From Methanobacteriota archaeon (lineage in GTDB: Archaea > Thermoplasmatota > E2 > DHVEG-1), in NCBI GenBank assembly GCA_903877165.1, contig CAIRCU010000007.1:1-47583 (forward strand): a DNA stretch of 47,583 nt, written 5' to 3'. Below, piece by piece: positions 23,799-31,541 of the stretch. A program made the translations under genes and the position numbers. The first letter of the stretch is position 1, and each line of letters starts with the position of its first letter. The notes beneath the pieces were generated by a model that was given only the letters and a program-made list of their open reading frames with translations, ran no database searches and was not told where the DNA came from.

Positions 23799-24470
23799 TT
23801 AAATCCGATGGAAGCCTCGGGAGAAGAACTGCCGAATCGAAAGGACCATCCGATCGCTTCGATATGAGAGCGGCACGGTCTGCCCTCCGCCCCAGCTTCG
23901 CTTCTTTTGGATCTCGTCTAGAATCGCATCAACACGGGTATCCGTGGTATCAACCGTGGTGTAGGCGTACCCTGCGTACGTCGGCATGTGCGAGTCGCTG
24001 CCACCTGTTCCCCCAAGTGTGAGTCTGCGGGCTATCCGTGCGCATTTTACGTTCGTCCGTGGCAGGCTGCAGCCGTTGAACACCTCGATCGCTGTGATCT
24101 TCGGCACCAGTGCCGACAGCTTCTCTTCATGGATGCCGGAGAGGGTTCGGAAGACATGAGGAACAATAGGAACCCCGCCTTGGCTGTAGATCAGTTCGAT
24201 CGACTCCTCAATCGAACGTCCTCGCGGGATATCCTCCTTGACATTGAGGGCGAGGAGATGGCCATCGGCTGTGGACACCTCACTGGCAGGGATGACGATG
24301 AAATCCTTCGGGGCGCACGACTGGGCTTTCAGGCTTCCTTCTACCGAGTTATGATCGGTGATCGCGACCCCGTGGAGCCCCCGACGCTGTAAGGTGGTGA
24401 TGATCTCTTGCGGAGACCCCCCGCCATCCTCTGAGTAGCATGAATGGACGTGGAGATCAAGCAAGAGCAT
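23799..24470 (-). CDS. PHP-domain metal-dependent phosphoesterase
   Basis: This 223-residue protein carries all PHP motifs: DLHVHSCYSEDG at the N-terminus, ITDHNSVEG, IPASEVST, VPHVFRTLSG and GGSDSHMPTYAG. The His/Asp residues bind up to three metals for phosphate-ester hydrolysis; related stand-alone proteins cleave nucleoside 3',5'-bisphosphates, histidinol phosphate or short nucleic acids. The substrate cannot be told. It converges on rpl11. No good ribosome site precedes ATG 24470, and a weak TATA-like stretch near 24494-24504 fits a leaderless start. Confidence 0.88.
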   Translation of the reverse strand: MLLLDLHVHSCYSEDGGGSPQEIITTLQRRGLHGVAITDHNSVEGSLKAQSCAPKDFIVIPASEVSTADGHLLALNVKEDIPRGRSIEESIELIYSQGGVPIVPHVFRTLSGIHEEKLSALVPKITAIEVFNGCSLPRTNVKCARIARRLTLGGTGGSDSHMPTYAGYAYTTVDTTDTRVDAILDEIQKKRSWGGGQTVPLSYRSDRMVLSIRQFFSRGFHRI

Positions 24471-24949
24471 AGTGAAAACAACGTAAGACCCGACGCTATT
24501 TGTACCTTTGGGTAACCCTCTGCGTACCTACGAGACGTTTGATTGTTTTCGTCTGCGATTGAACGCAGGTTTTCGCAAAAAGAAAGTGTTATATAACCCC
24601 AGCGAATTGTCGCCCGTGGGAGAGGCATACGCCATGATTGTCGAGAAACCACGACAGCTTAGCAAACATAGGTTTGGAGACCTCGAACTTGTCGATAAAT
24701 CCCTCTTTTTCATCTGTGCGAACCGCAGGGATAATTAGCGGACGTCTCATCAGCCCCTGGACAGAGTGAGCCTTCCTATTGATAAACGCTATATAAAGCA
24801 GCGATTTTTCATGCAATAAACGCCTCATCTAGGCGGCTTCACCAGAGCGAAGACCTCTAAAATCTATATAGGTTCAGACGATACTCTTTTCTACGTCTTG
24901 TCCTTATCAGCAGCATATGCAAGTTATCAAATTACAGAGAGGACAACCG
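24471..24949. other. 479-base gap with three plus-strand TATA-like boxes
   Basis: TATA-like elements lie at 24587-24596 (TTATATAA core), 24788-24798 (GCTATATAAAG) and 24862-24872 (ATCTATATAGG). The first could serve a small ORF at 24634; the third should serve the GGGP synthase. The second has no gene: about 25-30 bases after it are small hairpins, CGCCT-CATCT-AGGCG at 24821-24835 and CTTC-N8-GAAG, which could be the start of a short RNA. A hairpin CTGCG-N6-CGCAG lies at about 24553-24568. Confidence 0.45.
24634..24738 (+). CDS. Possible 34-residue small protein
   Basis: An ATG at 24634 is preceded by GGGAGAGG at an eight-base spacing, and a TATA-like element lies about 40 bases further upstream, so the start looks properly equipped. 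The product begins MIVEKPRQLSKHRFGDLELV and ends in a short hydrophobic stretch SLFFIC and ANRRDN. It has no recognised family. Such a short frame could be chance; the support is the promoter and ribosome site only. Confidence 0.35.
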   Translation: MIVEKPRQLSKHRFGDLELVDKSLFFICANRRDN

Positions 24950-25684
24950 ATGAATTTGCTACAAACACTGCTCCAAGAACATGAAAAACTTCATTTTTCA
25001 CTCATCGACCCCGATAAACAGGCTCCGAAGAAAGCAGGGGAGATCGCGAAGACATGCGCGGACTACGGCACCCACGCGATCATGATCGGAGGCACCACCG
25101 TCCATAACCGGAAACTGGTGTACGACACAGTCGACGCCATCCGGAAGAAGGTCGATCTGCCAGTCATCTTGTTTCCCAATTCCGCAGAAGCCATCTCCGA
25201 GAACATCGAGTACATCCTGTTCATGATGCTGCTGAACTCAAAAGACAACCGCTATCTTGGAAGGGAGCAGGCCAAAGGCGCTCTTCTCGTCAAGAAATGG
25301 GGCATCAAACCGATTTCGACGGGGTATGTCGTCGTCAGCACCAGCCGCAGACCGACGACCATAGAGCAAGCCGTGCCGTTGGATAGGATCGGCAGGGACG
25401 ACATCGAGAAAGCCGTCAGCTATGCGCTCTATGCGGAGATGAGCGGGATGAGCTGCGTGTACTTTGATGCGGGGTCCGGTGCGGAACAGCCGGTCTCAAA
25501 CGAGATGGTGGCAGCGATACGAGACGCCATCAGCATCCCGATCATTATCGGCGGCGGCATCAACGACGGGAAGACCGCCAGAGAAAAGACCGATGCCGGG
25601 GCTGACGTCATCGTCAACGGGACCCTCGTCGAAGACAACCTACGAAAAATCAAGGAAATCATCACTACTATAGCAGCAAAATAG
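24950..25684 (+). CDS. Geranylgeranylglyceryl phosphate synthase
   Basis: This 244-residue prenyltransferase joins geranylgeranyl diphosphate to sn-glycerol-1-phosphate, the first committed step of archaeal ether lipids. The TIM-barrel shows HFSLIDPDK at the N-terminus, MIGGTT, ILFPNSAEAI, ISTGYVVVS, YFDAGSGAEQPVS, IIIGGGIND, and GADVIVNGT, the phosphate-binding loops of the PcrB/GGGPS family. GAGAGG seven bases upstream fixes ATG 24950 over the upstream ATG 24917. The lipid product is inferred from the archaeal context, because bacterial PcrB relatives use other prenyl chains. Confidence 0.94.
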   Translation: MNLLQTLLQEHEKLHFSLIDPDKQAPKKAGEIAKTCADYGTHAIMIGGTTVHNRKLVYDTVDAIRKKVDLPVILFPNSAEAISENIEYILFMMLLNSKDNRYLGREQAKGALLVKKWGIKPISTGYVVVSTSRRPTTIEQAVPLDRIGRDDIEKAVSYALYAEMSGMSCVYFDAGSGAEQPVSNEMVAAIRDAISIPIIIGGGINDGKTAREKTDAGADVIVNGTLVEDNLRKIKEIITTIAAK

Positions 25685-25809
25685 CGGGATCAGGGAATCA
25701 GCAGACCCAGCCGTCTTTCTCTCAGCATCTGTCTGCTGATGGACTATTGATCTTGACCAAACATCCCCCTATCTCACGTCCTCTTTTTCGACCACGCCCC
25801 AAGACAGAA

Positions 25810-25820
25810 AATCTATTTAA
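25810..25820 (+). promoter_or_regulatory. TATA box of the KaiC-like gene
   Basis: AATCTATTTAAG is about 55 bases before ATG 25870, with the AGGAGGATAGG ribosome site in the leader. Confidence 0.5.
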
Positions 25821-25869
25821 GCATCGATTTGATAACAACACACCGTAAGTTTTTCAGGAGGATAGGTGC

Positions 25870-26637
25870 ATGGAGAGATTCGGCGTGGAACTCGCTACAA
25901 CTGAAAAGGGAACCAGGGTCAGTACAGGAATCAAAAGCCTGGACGAACTCTTACACGGAGGACTGCCCCGTGGCTCAATCACACTGGTCTCCGGAACCCC
26001 AGGGACCGGCAAGACCATCCTCTGCTTCCAGTTCATCAACGCCGGCATCACCGCCGGCGAAAAATGCCTTTTCCTCACCTCCGACGACCGAATCACGAAC
26101 CTTCTGAACCAAGCCCGTGAGTTCGGGTTCAATTTCGACGCGGCCGTCAAAGCAGGAACCCTGCGATTCCTATACCTCAACCCCGAGAAACGGACCCTGC
26201 ACCGAGAACTGGAAGAGGAAGTCCAGATGAACCAATACAGCCGCATCGTCCTCGACTCCCTCACCCCCCTCTCCGAGATGCCGATCTGGGTCATCAGCAG
26301 AGGAACCGAAATCATCCCCACCGATGATGCGATGACGAACTCACCGTTCCCCATCGACTCTATCCAAGCGATGCGCGTGCACCTCAGACGCCTCATGGGC
26401 ATCCTGAAATCCGAGGACTGCACCAGCCTCGTCACCTCAGAAGTCCCGGAAGGATCACGCGACCTCTCCAGGGATTCCATCTCCGAGTTCATCGTCGACG
26501 GCATCTTCGTCCTCGACCTCGACCCAACCATGGACCGACGGAAACTGACGATCCGCAAGATGCGCGGAACCAAGCATACCCTCAAACCACACACCATCGA
26601 GATCTCAGAACGCGGCGGCATGCAGCTGCTCCTCTAA
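25870..26637 (+). CDS. KaiC/RecA-superfamily ATPase
   Basis: This 255-residue single-domain ATPase has the KaiC-like opening STGIKSLDELLHGGLPRGSITLVSG, Walker A GTPGTGKT at residues 42-49, FINAGITAGEKCLFLTSDD, Walker B SRIVLDSLTPL, and a late RKLTIRKMRGTKHTLKPHTIEI block typical of archaeal KaiC-domain proteins (Gvp/RadA-paralogue group). These proteins are cytoplasmic signalling or regulatory ATPases, often linked to membrane or motility systems. The exact role is unknown. AGGAGGATAGGTG precedes the ATG. It is not obviously in an operon with mtnA. Confidence 0.9.
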   Translation: MERFGVELATTEKGTRVSTGIKSLDELLHGGLPRGSITLVSGTPGTGKTILCFQFINAGITAGEKCLFLTSDDRITNLLNQAREFGFNFDAAVKAGTLRFLYLNPEKRTLHRELEEEVQMNQYSRIVLDSLTPLSEMPIWVISRGTEIIPTDDAMTNSPFPIDSIQAMRVHLRRLMGILKSEDCTSLVTSEVPEGSRDLSRDSISEFIVDGIFVLDLDPTMDRRKLTIRKMRGTKHTLKPHTIEISERGGMQLLL

Positions 26638-26707
26638 CCCCGCATCCCCTATTTTCCGAACGGGTGACAAAGGTAAAATACTGCCAGGTCATCACCCAGA
26701 TGAATTT

Positions 26708-27268
26708 ATGTTCAGCAAGGATGCGTTCGGAAGGTCGCCGCAGACCTTCGTTGTCTCCAAGGAGATAAGCAACTGCCCGCTCATCTCTGATATGAGCCGC
26801 CTGGGATCCCGCTGCCGGGAGCTCGGCGTCGCAGAAGGAGACCGCGTCCTCCTCACCTACGACTACGGCAAACGCCTCCTCGTCACCGCACAGCACGCCG
26901 ACGCCAAACACCTCCGCCAAGAAGACATCGTCGAAATCGTCGACTACAACCCCCTCAAAGACATCATGATGGTCATCGGCCCCAAAGACCCAAACACAGA
27001 CGCACCGGTCCAATGGATGATCCAAAAAGCACGACACGACATCAACATCACCCTCCAAATCATCAACCCGACCCTCTGCGACACCCTCCCCAGCACCATC
27101 CCTCGCACCACCGAGCCGCTCCCCACCACGACCATCGAGAAAGCAAAAATCCTGCTCAAAGCCCTCCACACCTCACCCGTCATCGGGATTCCCTCCCAAG
27201 GGATCATGATCATCGGCGTCAACGCGAAAGCCATCGAACAGCTCCTCGCAACCTCATTAAAAACGTGA
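26708..27268 (+). CDS. Class II aldolase/adducin-like protein lacking metal histidines
   Basis: This 186-residue protein resembles the class II aldolase/adducin fold: RVLLTYDYGKRLLVTAQH, then HLRQEDIVEIVDYNPLKDIMMVIGP, KDPNTDAPVQWMI, ARHDINITLQIINP, and SPVIGIPSQGIMIIG. In active enzymes the NAVVHTHSP-like block and the late NHG block supply the zinc histidines. Here the aligned positions read LQII and PSQG, so all three histidines appear lost. It is probably a non-catalytic or repurposed relative. The mtnA start follows the stop by five bases, so both are in one operon. A TATA-like GGTAAAATAC at about 26672-26681 suggests a near-leaderless start. Confidence 0.6.
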   Translation: MFSKDAFGRSPQTFVVSKEISNCPLISDMSRLGSRCRELGVAEGDRVLLTYDYGKRLLVTAQHADAKHLRQEDIVEIVDYNPLKDIMMVIGPKDPNTDAPVQWMIQKARHDINITLQIINPTLCDTLPSTIPRTTEPLPTTTIEKAKILLKALHTSPVIGIPSQGIMIIGVNAKAIEQLLATSLKT

Positions 27269-27273
27269 GACCT

Positions 27274-28233
27274 ATGAAGTATCAAGGAAAAGACTACACC
27301 GCCTTATGGCGGGAAGGCGACCAGATCCGATTCATCGACCAACGCCGCCTGCCGTTCACCTTCGAAGTGTACACCGCACGGACCGTCGACGACATCGCCT
27401 TCGCCATCAAGGACATGATCGTCCGTGGCGCACCAGCCATCGGCGCCGCTGCCGCCTACGGTATGGCCGTCAACAGCCATGATCCTCAGCGCGCCGCACA
27501 ACTCCTCGAAGCAACCAGACCAACCGCCCACGACCTCTTCTACGCAGTCCGCTACATGTCACATGCCTTGAACAAAGGGGAAGACCCGTTCATCGCGGCA
27601 GACCAATACGTCGAAGAACTGCTGAGACGCTGCCAGAAAATCGGGGAAAACGGCGCCCAGCTTGTCTCCGATGGCACCCGCATCCTCACCCACTGTAACG
27701 CAGGGGCGCTCGCCACCGTCGACCATGGGACCGCGCTTGCCGTCCTACGGGAAGCCCATCGACAAGACAAGAAGATGTATGTGTATGCGGACGAGACTCG
27801 CCCACGGCTGCAAGGACTTCTCACCGCTTGGGAACTATTCCATGAGGGCATCCCGTTCTCCCTCATCGCCGACAACGCCGCAGGATACTACATGCAACAA
27901 GGAGACATTGATTTCGTTATCGTCGGCGCTGATCGGATTGCGAAGAACGGGGATGTCGCCAACAAGATCGGCACGTACGAGAAAGCAATTGTCGCGCATC
28001 ATAACGAAATACCGTTCTATGTCGCTGCCCCGGAGAACACCTTCGACCCAGCCCTCCTGCAAGGAACACAGATTGCCATCGAAGAACGATTCGGCAACGA
28101 AATCAGAGAAGTGCACGGCGCACGCATCATGCCAGACTGGGTCCCCGTCAAGAACCCGGCATTTGATGTGACCCCGCACCACCTCATCAGCGGCTACATC
28201 ACGGAGAACGGCATCCGGAAGACCTGGCAGTGA
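27274..28233 (+). CDS. mtnA: S-methyl-5-thioribose-1-phosphate isomerase (eIF2B-like fold)
   Basis: This 319-residue enzyme isomerises 5-methylthioribose-1-phosphate to 5-methylthioribulose-1-phosphate in methionine salvage. It has MIVRGAPAIGAAAAYG at residues 49-63, Cys141 in THCNAGALAT, YADETRPRLQGLLTAWEL, and Asp220 in GADRIAKNGDVANKIGTY, the catalytic Cys and Asp of MtnA. These motifs separate it from ribose-1,5-bisphosphate isomerase and from eIF2B regulatory subunits. It is slightly shorter than most (about 340). The ATG lies five bases after the upstream aldolase-like gene. Confidence 0.93.
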   Translation: MKYQGKDYTALWREGDQIRFIDQRRLPFTFEVYTARTVDDIAFAIKDMIVRGAPAIGAAAAYGMAVNSHDPQRAAQLLEATRPTAHDLFYAVRYMSHALNKGEDPFIAADQYVEELLRRCQKIGENGAQLVSDGTRILTHCNAGALATVDHGTALAVLREAHRQDKKMYVYADETRPRLQGLLTAWELFHEGIPFSLIADNAAGYYMQQGDIDFVIVGADRIAKNGDVANKIGTYEKAIVAHHNEIPFYVAAPENTFDPALLQGTQIAIEERFGNEIREVHGARIMPDWVPVKNPAFDVTPHHLISGYITENGIRKTWQ

Positions 28234-28279
28234 CGCCAGAAATCCATTTTCGAACCCTTTACTCCCAGAAAATCCTTGA

Positions 28280-28289
28280 GTTTATATAG
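28280..28289 (+). promoter_or_regulatory. TATA box of the double zinc-ribbon gene
   Basis: GTTTATATAG is about 35 bases before ATG 28320. No ribosome site is visible, so a leader of only a few bases is likely. Confidence 0.5.
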
Positions 28290-28319
28290 ACAGAACGGCA
28301 TGTCATCACCTGAGTCGCC

Positions 28320-28571
28320 ATGAAACTGGAGACCTGGGATGAACTCGAGGAAGGAAACCCCATCTTCTGCTGGGCCTGCGGCAAACAGGTCCTCAGCATA
28401 GACGAGATCAGTCAGCGCATCTGCAGCACCTGTAAAAACACGAAGAAGCTGCATACCGAGGAAGACGTCTTTTTCTGCTGGGCCTGCGGCAAGAAACTCG
28501 CAGGCATGGGCGAGGTCGCCCAAGGCATCTGCCACTCCTGCCGATCCGCAATCCTGCGCAAAATCAAATAA
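28320..28571 (+). CDS. Small protein with two zinc ribbons
   Basis: This 83-residue protein is an internal duplication: each half has FCWACGK followed about 14-17 residues later by a second CxxC (ICSTC and ICHSC). Two four-cysteine zinc ribbons are therefore likely. Small archaeal zinc-ribbon proteins act in nucleic-acid binding or protein contacts, but this one has no known role. No signal or membrane segment is seen. It ends 38 bases before the converging C25-like peptidase gene. Confidence 0.8.
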   Translation: MKLETWDELEEGNPIFCWACGKQVLSIDEISQRICSTCKNTKKLHTEEDVFFCWACGKKLAGMGEVAQGICHSCRSAILRKIK

Positions 28572-28587
28572 AAAAAAGAAAAAAGAA
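28572..28587 (-). terminator. T-rich terminator of the C25-like peptidase gene
   Basis: The minus strand has T-runs of six and seven directly after the peptidase stop, the archaeal intrinsic type. The same pattern follows the next gene at 31501. Confidence 0.5.
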
Positions 28588-28609
28588 GATGGGGGAGCCG
28601 ACGTCGGAC

Positions 28610-31405
28610 TTAATTGGCTCCTTCATTGCTCGGCTGATACGGGTTGAACGCCGGGTCGCCATACAAGGCGAACTCATGCAACGCCACATACTTCTTATCC
28701 AGCACCCGCGTCCGCACGGTCTGATTAACCGGCATCAAGCTGGAGGACAGCATGCTGTCAAACACACTACTGCCCGTGGAGAGCGACAACGGCGGCGTCC
28801 ACAGGAACGTCGCGTTCGCATCCAACGGGAGGTACATGTTCTTGGAATCCCGTAGTGCGGTGCCGATATCCGAGTCGTTCTTGATTAACCCAAGAATGGT
28901 GTTCTCCGCGATGATCGCGCCGAAATGCAAATCCGGGAACTGATGTTTGAATTTATACAGGATGAAGGCCTTCAAGAGTCCGAGGACGCCGATTCCAATG
29001 CCGTTCGGCAGAGGCCGAGGCTCCAGGTACCCGGGATCCGCGGTCACACGCGTCGACCCAATGTACGCATTCACCCCCGTACGAATATAGACCTGAGACA
29101 AGGCGTTTTCCGCAAGCAGTCCATCGGTGCGGGCAGTGATGCAGCTTTCCACGAAAATAACGGATGGACCATATGGCATGTTCTCCACATCCCGAAGATC
29201 GTACCCGCCTTTATCGGATAACGAGCTGCGTACCTTCGGATCAACCCGGGACCACATCGTCACACCGGGGAATCCGCGCGCGTCAATGAAGACATCGCCG
29301 AACTCGTAGAGGTTGAAGAACCCATGGGCGAACGCGAAAATCAGGCTACTGTTCAGTTGTGCCTGACCACCTATAACCTTGGTGCTTGAACTCAGCAATG
29401 AGACGATGGCCTTGGGGAACAGCAGGCGGCTGAGCAGCCCGGTGTTTTTAATGTGATCGAGTTCAGTGGAGGTGAACCCCTCCCGCTGGGACTGCAGCCA
29501 GAACGTGCTCTTGGCGGAATAGCCACCCAGCTGCATATCCTTGTTGAGCCGCGTGTTGATGAACCAGCTTTCCCCGGTGGGGAACTTCGTCGGCTCCCCG
29601 CGACCGCCGTACACAATCGCCTCGAGTTTCGTGAAGAGCGGCAGGTTCTGGAACTCCAGGCCGCAGCCGGTCTGCACCAGGGAGTTGTTCTTCCAGCCAC
29701 CCATGCCCGCAATGATTTCGTTGTAATAGATGGTGCGGTCAATCAGGGCGCTGAGGTCCTGGGCGTCGATTCCGGTGACGCGGCCGACGACATTCTCCTG
29801 GACGGGCCAGTACGAGTAGGTATCGTTCTCTGCATCGCCTTGCTTGGGGTCGATGTCGGCGAGGTAGAAGTCGCTGGGGACGTACAGCCCCATGATCGCG
29901 CCATTATGCGTGTCCGCCGTGCCATCGGGATTGTAGTAGAAGTACATCGGGACCATGGTCGGGTCGGCGACGATCGCGAGGTATGCGGGGTGGGCGAGGT
30001 AGTGGTTCCGTAACGCCAGGGTGTCACTGGGATCGATGCCTGCGAGTGAGGCGAGGAGGGCGTTGAGGGAGTCATGGATGCCTTTAGTGTGCTCGTTGGA
30101 AGCGGGTCCGAGCGCGTAGTTCGCGCCAGGCTGCGTGACTCCTGGACAGGTGCTTCCGTTGTACAGGACGTTGTCATCCGCGGCGAATGCAAATGATGTG
30201 TTCGCGAAAATCACTCCCTGATGGTACGCGGTGAGGTACGGGGCGAGGGAGGAAATGTTCGACATCAGGGGGACGTACGGGGAATCCACGTTATCAATGC
30301 GGACCTTCAAGTTATAGGAACCGACTTTCAGGGCGAACCAGTTGCCATAGACGACGACATGGTACGTCCCAGGTTTGTTGTAGACGACGGTTTCGAAGTG
30401 TACGCGGTCATCCACGATATTGCCCAGCGGGTCACGGATGGGGATGCCGCCCGCGGTCGAGGCGAAGAAATAGGACTGGTTCTCCGAGTCTTTCAACATG
30501 AAGGTGACGCGGTCCCCAAGGAGCTGGACGTTCTCGGAGTCCATGTTCCGCATATCGAAGTTGAGAACAGCGTACTTGTAGCTCTGCGGGATCTCGATGA
30601 CGTGGTCGTTAGAGGTCCCATGCAGGATCATGCCGACGAGCTGAGACGGGAGCGCAAGGGCGGAGGCCACGCTGTCGTTGAACTCATAGCGGGTGCTGTT
30701 CAGGACGACGGGCTCCCGGGTATCCAGGGGATTAGTGATGGTGATGTAGTTCGGGGTGGTGCCGATGCGGTCGAGGAGTACTACCCGAGTTTCGTCGAGG
30801 ATCTGCGAGGTGCTGGTGAAGCGGTCGATGTTATAGCCCCCAGGGCAGGAGACGTTACCGCAGACATAGAGGTTATGGACGCCGAGGTACTCGAGGACGT
30901 CCGAGACGTCCGCATCAACCGCGGAGGAGACAATGATAGGGATGCTGAGGTACGAGGCGAGCGGCGCGATGGACACTCCATAGGTGTAGCCCTCGCGATC
31001 TTCGGAGAGCAGAATCACGGTGTTCGACTGGTTCCACAGCAAGACAGCGGCCGCAAGTGAGGCGCGTTTCGGACTGGCACCGCCGACGATGTAGTCCGCA
31101 TAGCGGCCGATGGCAGCCTCAGCGCGTTGGACTGCGGTAGAGGGATGGTTGAAGTCCTTGACGTACATCGGAATCACGGTACGTTCACCGCGTGCGTTAT
31201 AGTGTAAGGCAAGCGGGGTGGCGATGAGGGCGTAGAAGGGGTTGGCGTCGGAGACCGCTATCGCTGTCGGGAAATCAGGGATGTACAACGACGCCACCGC
31301 GAACCGGGGACGGAGCGCGGGTGCGGCAGCAGGTATGGTCGGAAGCGCACTGGTCATCAGCAGAGCAACAGCTACAATCGAAAGGAGAGTCTTCTTTCTA
31401 TCCAT
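28610..31405 (-). CDS. Secreted C25 (gingipain)-like cysteine peptidase with CWB2-like N-terminal region
   Basis: This 931-residue exported protein has an N-terminal signal (about residues 5-28). It is followed by a region like cell-wall-binding repeat 2 (YADYIVGGASPKRASLAAAV, NTVILLSEDREGYTYGVSIA, LEYLGVHNLYVCGN), a beta-rich pre-peptidase-type region, and a C25-like catalytic part. The probable catalytic dyad is His694 in FAFAHGFFN and Cys755 in VIFVESCITA; a family-type LYGDPAFNP segment lies near the end. It should cleave extracellular proteins. ATG 31405 is chosen: a TTTAAATATCC TATA box at about 31434-31446 leaves a very short leader, and there is no ribosome site. Activity and specificity are inferred. 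Confidence 0.82.
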   Translation of the reverse strand: MDRKKTLLSIVAVALLMTSALPTIPAAAPALRPRFAVASLYIPDFPTAIAVSDANPFYALIATPLALHYNARGERTVIPMYVKDFNHPSTAVQRAEAAIGRYADYIVGGASPKRASLAAAVLLWNQSNTVILLSEDREGYTYGVSIAPLASYLSIPIIVSSAVDADVSDVLEYLGVHNLYVCGNVSCPGGYNIDRFTSTSQILDETRVVLLDRIGTTPNYITITNPLDTREPVVLNSTRYEFNDSVASALALPSQLVGMILHGTSNDHVIEIPQSYKYAVLNFDMRNMDSENVQLLGDRVTFMLKDSENQSYFFASTAGGIPIRDPLGNIVDDRVHFETVVYNKPGTYHVVVYGNWFALKVGSYNLKVRIDNVDSPYVPLMSNISSLAPYLTAYHQGVIFANTSFAFAADDNVLYNGSTCPGVTQPGANYALGPASNEHTKGIHDSLNALLASLAGIDPSDTLALRNHYLAHPAYLAIVADPTMVPMYFYYNPDGTADTHNGAIMGLYVPSDFYLADIDPKQGDAENDTYSYWPVQENVVGRVTGIDAQDLSALIDRTIYYNEIIAGMGGWKNNSLVQTGCGLEFQNLPLFTKLEAIVYGGRGEPTKFPTGESWFINTRLNKDMQLGGYSAKSTFWLQSQREGFTSTELDHIKNTGLLSRLLFPKAIVSLLSSSTKVIGGQAQLNSSLIFAFAHGFFNLYEFGDVFIDARGFPGVTMWSRVDPKVRSSLSDKGGYDLRDVENMPYGPSVIFVESCITARTDGLLAENALSQVYIRTGVNAYIGSTRVTADPGYLEPRPLPNGIGIGVLGLLKAFILYKFKHQFPDLHFGAIIAENTILGLIKNDSDIGTALRDSKNMYLPLDANATFLWTPPLSLSTGSSVFDSMLSSSLMPVNQTVRTRVLDKKYVALHEFALYGDPAFNPYQPSNEGAN

Positions 31406-31433
31406 AGGAATCAATAATAATTTATCTCTGAAG

Positions 31434-31446
31434 GATATTTAAAGGT
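31434..31446 (-). promoter_or_regulatory. TATA box of the C25-like peptidase gene
   Basis: The minus strand reads CCTTTAAATATCC about 35 bases before ATG 31405. Confidence 0.5.
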
Positions 31447-31500
31447 ATTGATAAATAACAGGAGAAGAGCGCCGAGACGAACCACAAGGTGAGAAGGAGA

Positions 31501-31519
31501 GAAAAAAAAGAAAAAAAAG
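31501..31519 (-). terminator. T-rich terminator of the propeller-like secreted protein gene
   Basis: Two runs of eight T separated by a C follow the gene's stop on the minus strand. Confidence 0.5.
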
Positions 31520-31541
31520 AGGGGGGAAGAGTTCCTCTGTC

